Below, in pieces: positions 24,920 through 33,352 of a DNA stretch of 45,000 bases. The notes beneath the pieces are model-generated. The model was given only the letters and a program-made list of their open reading frames with translations, was not told the origin of the DNA and searched no databases. The position numbers and the translations under genes are program-made. The DNA lies in the NCBI RefSeq assembly GCF_003584105.1, contig NZ_QXFO01000026.1:238295-283294 (forward strand), written 5' to 3'. This stretch comes from Flagellimonas taeanensis (GTDB lineage Bacteria > Bacteroidota > Bacteroidia > Flavobacteriales > Flavobacteriaceae). Position 1 is the first letter of the stretch; each line of letters begins with the position of its first letter.

Positions 24920-25966
24920 TTACTTTTTGAAGAGGAGGACAATCTCTTCGCGCGACGAAATATCCAGTTTTTTATACAGGTTGTTGATGTGTGTCTTCAC
25001 GGTGCTCAGGCTCACGAACAGTTCGGTGGCGATCTCCTTGTTGCTCTTGTCCACCAGGATGAGCTGCACGATCTTTTGTTCCTGTGGGGTGAGTCTTTGG
25101 AAAAGGGAGTTGCCCTTGGTCTTGATCGCTTTGTTTCGGTTCAGGAAAAAATAGACATTGCCCAGCAAGGAAATTGCAAGAAGGGCAAGTACGGGCCATT
25201 TCCATTGCAGGGATTTAGGCTTGTTGAAGTTCGCCAGCTCTTGGTCCGTGCTGATTTCCGCAAGATATTCCTGGGTGAAACTGGAATTGGGATAGGCAGA
25301 TCGCAATCTTTCGGAAAGACGGTCATAGTAATCCGTATTGCCCAAGTTTTGAAGATAGAAACCATAGGTTTCGTTCCTTTTGTCCGATAAAAAATCATAG
25401 ATAAAGAGCTCTGCCAGCGGTTCTTGGGACGCTTTTCCAAAGTTCTGGAGGACATCGAACCATTTTTCGAGGTTCAGTTTTTTGTTGGCCTCGCTGTGGT
25501 ACTCCATAAAGTCATAGGCCATTTGCTCCTTCAACAGTTGCACTTCGAGCAGCAGGGAAGAGTTCGGGTTGGTGGACGCAATGGTGCAGAGGGCCTGGTT
25601 CTCGAAAGAAGTGGGAAATTGGACCGTGTCCTTGTTGTTGGCAATGAAAAGAACGCTCTTGCTGTTGTTGCACCGGCCCAGAAAATGTTGGGCACCTTCC
25701 TCGGAACAGCCATCCACATGGATACGATAGATGCGGTTGTCCGTTTTCAAATTGTTTCCCTCAAACTGAAAATGGCCCAAGGAATCGACCGTGCTCTTCT
25801 TCACGATTTGGTCCAGATAGATGCGGGACGATTTGCGGTAATCCTCCACCACGGACAAATAGATGGGACTGCCTGCATTTTCCGTGGAAACCTCCCCAGA
25901 AAAATGGTATTGTGCCATCAAGGCAGAAGTGTTCAAAAAAAGCAGGACTAGGACAAAAAAACGCAT
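24920..25966 (-). CDS. membrane-anchored LuxR-type transcription regulator
   Basis: From the ATG at 25966 the protein has 348 residues. It has a signal peptide (MRFFVLVLLFLNTSALMA), a periplasmic domain of about 230 residues that begins like DUF4369 (YHFSGEVSTENAGSPIYLSV), one membrane segment (about 257-275) and a cytoplasmic LuxR helix-turn-helix (LTPQEQKIVQLILVDKSNKE, then VSLSTVKTHINNLYKKL, 292-348). An earlier ATG at 26020 would only add a hydrophilic stretch before the signal. It is a one-component sensor in which an outside signal would be passed across the membrane to the DNA-binding domain. No phosphoacceptor receiver is present. It is divergent from the Pmp3-family gene, which may be a target. 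Confidence 0.85.
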   Translation of the reverse strand: MRFFVLVLLFLNTSALMAQYHFSGEVSTENAGSPIYLSVVEDYRKSSRIYLDQIVKKSTVDSLGHFQFEGNNLKTDNRIYRIHVDGCSEEGAQHFLGRCNNSKSVLFIANNKDTVQFPTSFENQALCTIASTNPNSSLLLEVQLLKEQMAYDFMEYHSEANKKLNLEKWFDVLQNFGKASQEPLAELFIYDFLSDKRNETYGFYLQNLGNTDYYDRLSERLRSAYPNSSFTQEYLAEISTDQELANFNKPKSLQWKWPVLALLAISLLGNVYFFLNRNKAIKTKGNSLFQRLTPQEQKIVQLILVDKSNKEIATELFVSLSTVKTHINNLYKKLDISSREEIVLLFKK

Positions 25967-26060
25967 GGTTCGTTCAAAAGTGTTCCTAAAAGTAATGGTT
26001 TTATGTAACAAAAGATCCAAAACAACTACTTATGGGTATCATCAATCAAAATCAAAAATC

Positions 26061-26216
26061 ATGAGTTTCTGGCGTGTTTTGCTGGCCATATTTTTCCCGC
26101 CCCTTTCGGTGATCGGGAAAGGTTGTGGGTCTTTCCTTATTGTATTACTTTTGACGCTATGCGGATGGGTTCCCGGTGTGATCGGAGCATTGGTCATCCT
26201 CAACAAAGCGAACTAA
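26061..26216 (+). CDS. Pmp3/YqaE-family small membrane protein
   Basis: The 51-residue product (MSFWRVLLAIFFPPLSVIG at the start) has two hydrophobic segments and the conserved order FFPPLSV..G....FLIVLLLTLCGWVPGVIGAL of the UPF0057/Pmp3 family. Members in bacteria and fungi help maintain membrane potential under stress. An in-frame ATG exists upstream at 25863, but the family length supports the start at 26061. It lies 10 bp upstream of the lipoprotein gene, with which it is probably co-transcribed, and is divergent from the LuxR-type regulator. Confidence 0.9.
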   Translation: MSFWRVLLAIFFPPLSVIGKGCGSFLIVLLLTLCGWVPGVIGALVILNKAN

Positions 26217-26226
26217 AGACACCACC

Positions 26227-26964
26227 ATGAAAAAAATCCAAATCTTGATCGGGGCCATCATCCTTGGCCTGGCCATTTCCTGTAATTTCACTGAAGAGAT
26301 CCATTTGAAGGAAGATGGTTCGGGCAAACTGTCCATCAATTTTGATGGGTCGGAACTGATGCAAATGGCAGGGGATGAAATGGCAAAGACCAACGAGAAG
26401 GCCGTGGATTCCATCATCTCCTTCAAAGAATTGTTGGAAGAGCGCAAGGACAGTATTGCCCAATTGTCGCCGGAAGAGCAGGCCAAGTTGAAGCGTTTGG
26501 AACCCTTCGACCTTCGAATGGTGATGAACCCGGAGGAAAAGATAATGTCCTTTGACCTGTTCAGCGACTTTACCAACATCAGCGAGATGAACGATGCCTT
26601 CAACACTTTTCAAGAGGCCAGCCTGATGGGGTCCAGCAAGACCCAACAACCAACACCGGTCCCTGCATCGGAACAATCCACCGAAGTGAACTACACGTTT
26701 GCCAAGAACAAGTTTACCCGCACGGCCAAGATCGTGGACCAAGAACTTTTCCAGCAGAGCATGGATAGCTTGCAAGGAGCGGAAATGTTCCTTTCGGGAT
26801 CTACCTATACGCTTAAATACCATTTCCCCAGAAGGGTGAAATCCACCACCTTGGAAGAGGCCACCTTCAGTGCCGACGGGAAGACCTTGATCTATGAGAT
26901 CAGTTTCCTGGAGCTGATGAAGAATCCTTCCCTATTGGATCTTGAGGTGGAGCTGGAGGACTAG
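26227..26964 (+). CDS. conserved lipoprotein of unknown function
   Basis: The 245-residue product has a lipoprotein signal (MKKIQILIGAIILGLAISC, lipidated C19). The mature start (NFTEEIHLKEDGSGKLSINFDGSELM) is a beta strand-loop pattern that recurs in Bacteroidota lipoproteins of unknown function. A helical, charged middle (about 60-110) and a threonine/proline-rich linker (SSKTQQPTPVPASEQ, near 140) follow, then a beta-rich C-terminal part. There is no CDDDD-like acidic tag for surface export, so it probably faces the periplasm. It follows the Pmp3-family gene after 10 bp. Confidence 0.75.
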   Translation: MKKIQILIGAIILGLAISCNFTEEIHLKEDGSGKLSINFDGSELMQMAGDEMAKTNEKAVDSIISFKELLEERKDSIAQLSPEEQAKLKRLEPFDLRMVMNPEEKIMSFDLFSDFTNISEMNDAFNTFQEASLMGSSKTQQPTPVPASEQSTEVNYTFAKNKFTRTAKIVDQELFQQSMDSLQGAEMFLSGSTYTLKYHFPRRVKSTTLEEATFSADGKTLIYEISFLELMKNPSLLDLEVELED

Positions 26965-26984
26965 TTTTCCTCCGCAGGGCTTCG

Positions 26985-26992
26985 TATCTTTG
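26985..26992 (+). promoter_or_regulatory. -7 element of lipB, predicting a leaderless mRNA
   Basis: TATCTTTG matches TAnnTTTG and ends four bases before the lipB ATG at 26997. Transcription would therefore begin at or next to the A of the start codon. No Shine-Dalgarno sequence could be present on such an mRNA. Confidence 0.6.
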
Positions 26993-26996
26993 TAGG

Positions 26997-27713
26997 ATGA
27001 ACAAGAAAGTTGCCCTACAGGACCTCGGCCATAAGGATTACAAGGAAACCTGGGACTACCAAGAGGCCCTCTTCAAGGCCATTGTGGACACCAAGATCCG
27101 AAACCGGCGGGAGGCTGCCGGACTGGAGACGCAAAACCATTTTCTGTTTGTGGAGCACCCGCACGTCTATACCTTGGGCAAGAGCGGGGATATCGGCAAT
27201 TTGCTGGTGGACGAAAAAGCGTTGGAGGCCAAGGGCGCCACTTTTTATAAGATCAATAGGGGAGGGGACATTACCTATCATGGTCCCGGACAGATTGTGG
27301 GCTACCCCATTCTGGACCTTGACAATTTTTTTACGGACATCCATAAATATTTGCGGTTTTTGGAGGAAATGGTGATCCTGACCCTAGCGGAATATGGCCT
27401 GAAGGCCGAACGTTCCGAAGGGGAGACCGGGGTGTGGCTGGATGTGGGCACTCCCTTTGCCCGAAAGATCTGCGCCATGGGCGTGCGCGCGAGCCGCTGG
27501 GTGACCATGCACGGTTTTGCCCTCAACGTGAACGCCGACCTGGGCTATTTTGACCTGATGATCCCCTGTGGCATCAGGGACAAGGCCGTGACCTCGCTGA
27601 ATGTCGAACTGGGCCAGAAAGAGGTGGATGTGGAGGAAGTGAAAGCCAAGCTACTAAAACACTTTGCCGCTCTTTTTGAAGCGGAACTGATTAGGGAAAC
27701 GGCTGGGGTTTAG
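26997..27713 (+). CDS. lipB: lipoyl(octanoyl) transferase
   Basis: LipB moves an octanoyl group from acyl carrier protein to the lipoyl domains of the 2-oxoacid dehydrogenases and the glycine cleavage system. The product has 238 residues. The substrate pocket motif RGGDITYHGPGQ is at 88-99. The catalytic lysine is K157 (ARKICAMGVRAS) and the catalytic cysteine is C191 (IPCGI). The spacing of 34 between them is the same as between K135 and C169 of the Escherichia coli enzyme. LipA is not in the window. The -7 element lies immediately before the start codon. Confidence 0.96.
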   Translation: MNKKVALQDLGHKDYKETWDYQEALFKAIVDTKIRNRREAAGLETQNHFLFVEHPHVYTLGKSGDIGNLLVDEKALEAKGATFYKINRGGDITYHGPGQIVGYPILDLDNFFTDIHKYLRFLEEMVILTLAEYGLKAERSEGETGVWLDVGTPFARKICAMGVRASRWVTMHGFALNVNADLGYFDLMIPCGIRDKAVTSLNVELGQKEVDVEEVKAKLLKHFAALFEAELIRETAGV

Positions 27714-27851
27714 TTTTCGTATCTTCTTTTTATCCATCTGTCAATTGATGGTGGCTTTTAATTTTTTTCTCGTTAACTTCACTTATAGGTCAATATAATT
27801 CATTAAAAACGAATCATATCTTAGAACAATAAGTACAACATCATAAAACAA

Positions 27852-27880
27852 AAACCGAGGCTCGCACCTCGGTTTTTTGT
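27852..27880. terminator. bidirectional terminator between lipB and the TapB-like gene
   Basis: AAAAACCGAGG (27852-27862) and CCTCGGTTTTT (27869-27879) form a perfect 11-bp stem with the loop CTCGCA. T-runs appear on both strands, so it can serve the two convergent genes. The 138 bases between the lipB stop and this stem hold no gene. Confidence 0.92.
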
Positions 27881-27897
27881 TTCAAAAGTATCGGATG

Positions 27898-28590
27898 TTA
27901 CCTGCTGAGTTGGGTCAGCAATGTACTGGCGGTGAGTTTGCCGCTTTTGTTGTAGGATTCCTGTTTGACCATGCCCACACCCTCGGCCAGCCAAATGCGC
28001 GATGGCTGGGTTTGGTTGCCCATCATCATTTTGGTGCGGGTCTCGCTATAGATGACATAGCAGTCAAAAGTGCCCGCAGGGGTTGTAAGGCTCTCCTTCT
28101 TCTCCACCTTTCGGTTGATGGTCTCCACGTTCATGTTCATGTTCACGGCACCGCCCATTTTCATTTTGAGGTTCACATTGCTGTCGGGTAGTGCCTGGCC
28201 CACTGAAAGGTCGTTCGGTAGCTCCACATCGGTGCCTGTGATGTCCATTTCCATATCGCCGAACTGGCTCAACATCTGCTCGTTCATCAACGATTTAAAG
28301 TCGATGCGCACCACATTACCATCACAGCTGATGCCGTAGTCGGACGTGTAGGTGTTTCCCTTATTGTCTGAAAATTCCAAGACCATGGTCGCGGATACGC
28401 TGTCGCCAGATTCAGTCACATTGGTGACCTTGTATTCCATTTGTCCATCTTCTTTTCCTTTTTTATCGTAGTTGGTGTACTGTAGGGAGGTCCCCTCCAC
28501 TAATGGGTAATATTGACTGCAGCTGGATTGGGCCACGGCTGTTCCTGCAGTGAAACATAGGGCGGCAAGTAAGAGAAAATAGTGTTTCAT
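27898..28590 (-). CDS. TapB/DUF3108-like secreted protein
   Basis: The 230-residue product has a signal peptide (MKHYFLLLAALCFTAGTAVAQ) and a beta-rich mature part that starts YYPLVEGTSLQYTNYDKKGK, typical of proteins that NCBI labels TapB or DUF3108. The C-terminal AEGVGMVKQESYNKSGKL strand is also characteristic of this group. A run of methionine and asparagine (NLKMKMGGAVNMNMNVETINRK) is unusual. It lies 15 bp downstream of the OmpA-family gene on the same strand and is probably co-transcribed. The role is unknown; the family is thought to be periplasmic. Confidence 0.7.
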   Translation of the reverse strand: MKHYFLLLAALCFTAGTAVAQSSCSQYYPLVEGTSLQYTNYDKKGKEDGQMEYKVTNVTESGDSVSATMVLEFSDNKGNTYTSDYGISCDGNVVRIDFKSLMNEQMLSQFGDMEMDITGTDVELPNDLSVGQALPDSNVNLKMKMGGAVNMNMNVETINRKVEKKESLTTPAGTFDCYVIYSETRTKMMMGNQTQPSRIWLAEGVGMVKQESYNKSGKLTASTLLTQLSR

Positions 28591-28605
28591 GTTTTGGTTT
28601 TTTAT

Positions 28606-29928
28606 TTAGATTTTAATGAATTCGACCCTTCGGTTCTGGGCCTTTCCTGCGGGTGTGCTGTTGTCCCCGACCGGGGCGCTTTCCCCTTTTCCTTCGGAGC
28701 TCAGGCGGTCGGATGAAATGCCGTACACGGATACCAAGGCATTTTTAACGGCTTCGGCCCGTTCTTTGGAAAGCTTCAGGTTGCTCTCATCGGAACCATC
28801 GGAATCCGTGTGCCCCACAATATTGAGTTTCATAGCGGTCTCTTGTTTCAGGACCTGGGATATCTGAAGGATGATGCCCATGGACTGGGGCTGGATGTTG
28901 GCCGAGCCCACATCAAAAAGAATACCGTTGGTGGAGACCTTTCCTTCGGAAATGAGTTTTCTGCGAAGATCGACACCGCCTTCGGCCACTTTTAGGTTGC
29001 TGATGAAGATTTGCTCCTTGCCATCCTGAATACCGTTCACGTTGAACTTCAAGGAGGTCAATTTGTGCTCAGGGACCATTTTGGGAATATCCACATATTT
29101 TTCTTCGTTCACCCACAGCCTGAACCTGGCCTTGTTCACCGCAATGGAGATATGTGGCCGGTTGAGTACTGCTTCCCGAATATCGGCCTTTACGTCGCTG
29201 TTGATGGTGGTCCCCCCTTCACGGGAATGGTTTCTCAAACCGATGCTGAACAGGGCGTATTGGCCAACAGGTATAAAAGCCTCAACGTGATGGTCTCCCT
29301 TTTCAAAGTTTTTGTCATCGCTCAAAATTACTTCCATACCTGCTGTTGACGAGGTTTGGCCGTCAATGCCATTGGTCAAAAGATCAAATTCAATGGTGTA
29401 TTCTTCGGGCAGGTCGGGTATGTTGGGAAGGTAATAGATCCCATATCCTGGGATGAACTCCAGCCATTTTTGGGGCAATTGGTCGATGGTGACCACCTCG
29501 CCACTGCCGTTGGTGTTCCATTTGGAAGGAAAATCACCGATAAAGTCATTGGCAAAATCATCAAAGAACAAAAGTTTGTCCCCGGGCACATAATCAAACT
29601 TGCTGTAAACGGTGATGGATTTGGCGGTAGGCTGTCCCGATTTTCCCGTGTCGGGGCTGCCCATGCTCCCTGAATCGGTGTTGGGGGGCGTTTCGTTGTC
29701 CTGTGGGTTAGTGTTGGGTGCCTGCTTTCCGCCTGATCCTGGTTCGAGGATGCTGTCCAGCGCCTGGTCTGTTTTTTTGGAGGTTTCATTTTCCACGCGG
29801 CGCTCTATGGTGCGTTCCGCGGCACTTTCGGCCTTCTTGGCCAATTTTTTAAGGAACTGTGCATTCATACTTGCCCCTGCCATCAGTGCTATGATCAAGC
29901 AGTAGAGGGGTTTGTTGGAGGTTTTCAT
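28606..29928 (-). CDS. OmpA-family outer-membrane protein
   Basis: The 440-residue product has a signal peptide (about 1-23), a charged region (KKLAKKAESAAERTIERRVEN), a linker rich in proline, asparagine and glycine (GSGGKQAPNTNPQDNETPPN), and a beta-sandwich region in which DDFANDFIGDFPSKWNTNGSGE resembles a laminin-G/concanavalin-type domain. The final 110 residues are an OmpA C-terminal peptidoglycan-binding domain (LFDVGSANIQPQS, IVGHTDSDGSDESNLKLSKERA, QNRRVEF). It should tether the outer membrane to the cell wall. The TapB-like gene follows after 15 bp. Two direct repeats at 30006-30038 lie about 80 bp upstream and may be its activator site. Confidence 0.9.
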   Translation of the reverse strand: MKTSNKPLYCLIIALMAGASMNAQFLKKLAKKAESAAERTIERRVENETSKKTDQALDSILEPGSGGKQAPNTNPQDNETPPNTDSGSMGSPDTGKSGQPTAKSITVYSKFDYVPGDKLLFFDDFANDFIGDFPSKWNTNGSGEVVTIDQLPQKWLEFIPGYGIYYLPNIPDLPEEYTIEFDLLTNGIDGQTSSTAGMEVILSDDKNFEKGDHHVEAFIPVGQYALFSIGLRNHSREGGTTINSDVKADIREAVLNRPHISIAVNKARFRLWVNEEKYVDIPKMVPEHKLTSLKFNVNGIQDGKEQIFISNLKVAEGGVDLRRKLISEGKVSTNGILFDVGSANIQPQSMGIILQISQVLKQETAMKLNIVGHTDSDGSDESNLKLSKERAEAVKNALVSVYGISSDRLSSEGKGESAPVGDNSTPAGKAQNRRVEFIKI

Positions 29929-30005
29929 TCAATAGTGTTTTTTAGTTCGGTTTGAAGAATAATCCCGAGAAAAGTACTAAAAAACAGTGTTTGCCCCCCT
30001 GAAAA

Positions 30006-30038
30006 TGTATGGGTTGTATGTAGAACTGTATGGGTTGT
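30006..30038 (-). promoter_or_regulatory. direct repeats upstream of the OmpA-family gene (LytTR-like operator)
   Basis: TGTATGGGTTGT occurs at 30006-30017 and 30027-30038, 21 bases from start to start, two turns of the helix. LytTR-type response regulators bind direct repeats with this period. On the minus strand the repeat reads ACAACCCATACA. It lies about 80-110 bases upstream of the OmpA-family start codon. No LytTR gene is in the window. Confidence 0.45.
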
Positions 30039-30045
30039 TTTTGGC

Positions 30046-32496
30046 TCAGTTCATTTTATAGACAATCAAAGAATTACCTTGGTCCTTGGCCACCAATTCC
30101 AGTTTTTTGTCATTGTCCATGTCCGTGAGGTCCATCATAGAGCTTCCGTATACGGGAAAGCCGGCAATAGGTTCCGCCTGACTGTCGTAGAGGTATATTT
30201 TTTGGTTTTGGATGTCGGTCACGCTCACATAGATCTTGTCGTAGATGTAGAAGATCTTGGGCTTGGTATAAACCCCTAGATCCAGTTCCACCTTCTTGCC
30301 CCTGATGCTAAGGATGTTATCATCCATGAACACGAGGGTATTGCTGGTGGCATACATGCCATGGTCCTTGTTCATGTTGAAATTGGTCGCGGTCAGCTGT
30401 CCCTTGGTGTCTATTTGGTGCAGTACGCCATCCGTATTGGTCACCGAGAATTTGTTCTTATATAGGAATACCTCGTTGGTGGAAAAATTGATCTTCTCGG
30501 TAACCTTGATGCGTTCGCTACCGTTACGGTGCAATACCTTTAAGGTATTGTCCTCGAGTTTGAAGACCAAATAATCCTTGTTGGCCATCCGGAAATGCTT
30601 CGGTACACCCAAAATGGTGCTTGGGGCTTCCGTGAAAGTGAAACCACTGACAATCTTCGCTTGGTTGTTGTACATGAACACCTTCCTTCCTTGGGTAATG
30701 ACAAACCGATAGTCCTTTCGGCCATCATAATCAAAAATGGCCAAGGGGTTGAGGTTCCCACCCTCAAAATCGATCTTGAAAGGCGGTACATCGTCTCCAT
30801 TGCGGTCCACGATCATAAATTGATCATTGGTACAAAAGGCCAATTGCAGTCTTCCGTTCTTGTAAATGTCCACCTGCTGGATAGGTCCCTGGATGCGGCC
30901 GTTCAATGGTTTGCTCCAAAGCACCTTCCCTTCGGTGGAGATCAGGTAGAGGACATTGTTCTGGTCCTGTACCACAATTTCCTGTTTGTTGGTCCTGTGG
31001 TTCTTCACGAACTGGGGGTCTAGGGCGAGATCGGTATCCAACTCCAGGGTGAACAGGGGGGAGACCGTATTGCTTTCCTGTACCGTGCCTATTTTTGAGG
31101 CGAATATGTTGAAATGCGCAAAATCGGTATCTGCCACAAGTTGGGAAGCAATGGCATAGTCATCTAGATCCGCTTTTTTGATGGATTCGGACACTTCAGG
31201 TGCCAGGTCCTGATCCGCAAAAAAATCGATGCCGGAACCATCCGATATGAATAAGATGCTGGATTCGTTGGCCAACGGAGCCTTTGCTGTTTTGTACACG
31301 CTGGAATTGGTAAAGGAGGCACCACTTTTGTAATTGCTGATCACCGTCTGCAAAGGCTCTATGTCCTGCGCGAAGATGAAACTGTTTTCCAAGATGGTGC
31401 AAAAATTGGATTCAAAGTCCTTGACCAATGGCGCAAATGCGCCGGTCAGAAAATTTTTGTCCTGTACCCCCAAGATTTCGCTGCCCTGATAGGAGTCGGA
31501 AGAAGTCTTGCCACTGTCCAGAAAATCATAGAGGCTTTCGGTGCCAAAGGAATTCAGCATCACCACTTTTTGGTTGTTCAGGTAAACGATGCCCACTTCC
31601 TCTATGGTGTTGAAAAGGGAATCCACAGCTTTGGCCCTGTCCAAATACGTATTCTGGTTTTTGGCGAAGACCTGGTAATCATCAAAAGTATAGGAGATCA
31701 ACGCTTGGGTGTTCATGGGAGCATACTGGGGCGTTTTATTGGCCAAGGGAGATGTTCCTTTGAAGAGGTTGATGAAATTTTTGGTGGAGTCTGGAGCCAT
31801 GGCAATCCCGTTGAGGCTCACCCTGTCGGAATTTGCACTGAAATCCAAGGATACCCATTCGGACAAGGGCTTCTTGGTCTTTTCTTCTTTGAATGGAAGC
31901 AAGGATGGATTTTCGTTCAGGTTCAGGAAAAATGTGGCCGATTTGTTCGGAGATGTGGTACCGTAAAGTTTTTTCAGCATTGGGTCGATGGGGTTGGCGT
32001 CCTTGGCGCGGATCATGTTTTCCATGAGCAGGAGGGAAGAGGCCATCACGATCTCTTTGCCTTCGGACCGGCTATAAATTTCATTTGCACCTAGGGTGTA
32101 TTTGGTAATGGAGGTATTCTGGTAGGTCAAGATTTCAACGGTCTTGTCCGTCACTTTTTCCAGATTGAAGATGTCAGGATGGTTTGGGGCTACCATGACA
32201 AAGTCATAATTGTCCTTGCCTACCTCGTACAATGCCAAAAGGGAGGTTGCCTTGGTGGACACATATCCAAGATTGTCCAATTTCTCCCAAAGCCCTTTGT
32301 AAGTGGAAAGTCCCTTGATGTTTGCCAAAAAAGAGTTGTTCTTCAACTCGCTTTTGAAATTGGGGAGGTTTTGGATTTTGATGACCAATGTGGGGTTCGG
32401 GGGTAGGTGCTCCAATAGTGAATCCTTGGTCTTGACCTCCTTTGTACACGAAAGGGCCAAAACGGTGAGCAAGCAGAACCAAATCTTAAATCTCAT
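30046..32496 (-). CDS. large lipoprotein with beta-propeller-like C-terminal half
   Basis: I start the gene at 32496, which gives 816 residues and puts a lipoprotein signal (MRFKIWFCLLTVLALSC) at the N-terminus; the upstream ATG would add six hydrophilic residues. The N-terminal half is a mixed alpha/beta region without a recognised family. From about residue 480 the sequence has repeated strands with the pattern 'G..LW.k.l.g.I.....', for example STEGKVLWSKPLNGRIQ, FDYDGRKDYRFVITQG and DNDKKLELVAKDQGNSLIVYK, which resembles a PQQ-like or FG-GAP-type beta-propeller. The gene follows rnhB by 29 bp on the same strand. Its role is unknown. Confidence 0.75.
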   Translation of the reverse strand: MRFKIWFCLLTVLALSCTKEVKTKDSLLEHLPPNPTLVIKIQNLPNFKSELKNNSFLANIKGLSTYKGLWEKLDNLGYVSTKATSLLALYEVGKDNYDFVMVAPNHPDIFNLEKVTDKTVEILTYQNTSITKYTLGANEIYSRSEGKEIVMASSLLLMENMIRAKDANPIDPMLKKLYGTTSPNKSATFFLNLNENPSLLPFKEEKTKKPLSEWVSLDFSANSDRVSLNGIAMAPDSTKNFINLFKGTSPLANKTPQYAPMNTQALISYTFDDYQVFAKNQNTYLDRAKAVDSLFNTIEEVGIVYLNNQKVVMLNSFGTESLYDFLDSGKTSSDSYQGSEILGVQDKNFLTGAFAPLVKDFESNFCTILENSFIFAQDIEPLQTVISNYKSGASFTNSSVYKTAKAPLANESSILFISDGSGIDFFADQDLAPEVSESIKKADLDDYAIASQLVADTDFAHFNIFASKIGTVQESNTVSPLFTLELDTDLALDPQFVKNHRTNKQEIVVQDQNNVLYLISTEGKVLWSKPLNGRIQGPIQQVDIYKNGRLQLAFCTNDQFMIVDRNGDDVPPFKIDFEGGNLNPLAIFDYDGRKDYRFVITQGRKVFMYNNQAKIVSGFTFTEAPSTILGVPKHFRMANKDYLVFKLEDNTLKVLHRNGSERIKVTEKINFSTNEVFLYKNKFSVTNTDGVLHQIDTKGQLTATNFNMNKDHGMYATSNTLVFMDDNILSIRGKKVELDLGVYTKPKIFYIYDKIYVSVTDIQNQKIYLYDSQAEPIAGFPVYGSSMMDLTDMDNDKKLELVAKDQGNSLIVYKMN

Positions 32497-32525
32497 TGCC
32501 GAAGTTTCAAACAAAGTTAGGATTT

Positions 32526-33122
32526 TTAAATATCCAGCGTCAATTGTTCGGGGAGTTGCCTGAAGCTTTTTCGATGATGTGGGGTAAGTCCGTATTGTTT
32601 TATGGCCTCCCGATGCTCCTTGGTGGGGTAACCTTTGTTCTTTTTCCAGTTGTACATGGGGAATTCCTCATGGATCTTGGCCATGTATTTGTCCCTATAG
32701 GTTTTGGCAAGTATGGATGCTGCGGCAATGCTCATGTATTTTCCGTCACCCTTCACGATACATTCGTGGTCGATGTTGGGATAGGGTTTGAACCGGTTTC
32801 CATCGACCAAAATGAAGGAAGGGGCTTGGGCCATGGAATCCAGTGCCCGATGCATGGCCATAATGGAGGCGTTCAGTATGTTGATCTCATCGATTTCTTC
32901 CTGAAATACATGGCATACGGAAAAGGAGACCGCTACCTGCTCCAATATTTCCCTCAGGATATCGCGCTTGGAACGGGATAACTGCTTGGAATCGTTTAAG
33001 ATATCATTTGAAAAGCCTTCAGGAAGAATGATGGCGGCAGCGGTCACAGGACCTGCCAAGCAACCCCTTCCGGCTTCGTCGGTTCCCGCTTCAGAATGAT
33101 GTTTATGATAGATTTTTAACAT
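32526..33122 (-). CDS. rnhB: ribonuclease HII
   Basis: RNase HII removes ribonucleotides embedded in DNA and RNA of RNA-DNA hybrids. The 198-residue product has the family signature [18 protein letters not shown] with catalytic D15 and E16. D107 in ILVDGN and D126 in [18 protein letters not shown] complete the four-carboxylate site. The start at 33122 matches the usual N-terminus. The lipoprotein gene follows after 29 bp and is probably in the same operon. Upstream, a short palindrome ATGAAA-CAA-TTTCAT lies at 33153-33167. Confidence 0.96.
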   Translation of the reverse strand: MLKIYHKHHSEAGTDEAGRGCLAGPVTAAAIILPEGFSNDILNDSKQLSRSKRDILREILEQVAVSFSVCHVFQEEIDEINILNASIMAMHRALDSMAQAPSFILVDGNRFKPYPNIDHECIVKGDGKYMSIAAASILAKTYRDKYMAKIHEEFPMYNWKKNKGYPTKEHREAIKQYGLTPHHRKSFRQLPEQLTLDI

Positions 33123-33352
33123 GTTATCTAAAAATTAACAGAAAATTACTACATGAAACAATTTCATCCAAAAAACGTTAAAAATTCATTTATAGAATTG
33201 ATATACAGATATTTGCGGTATAATGTAATGTTAAAATTGAAAATATTGATATTGCTTTCTTTCTTTTTACAAGGTAGGGAAACTTGTTAATTTTTTTGAA
33301 TATTAACTTTTTATATGGATTTTTGGCAGGACTAATTCAAAAAATGAAATAA

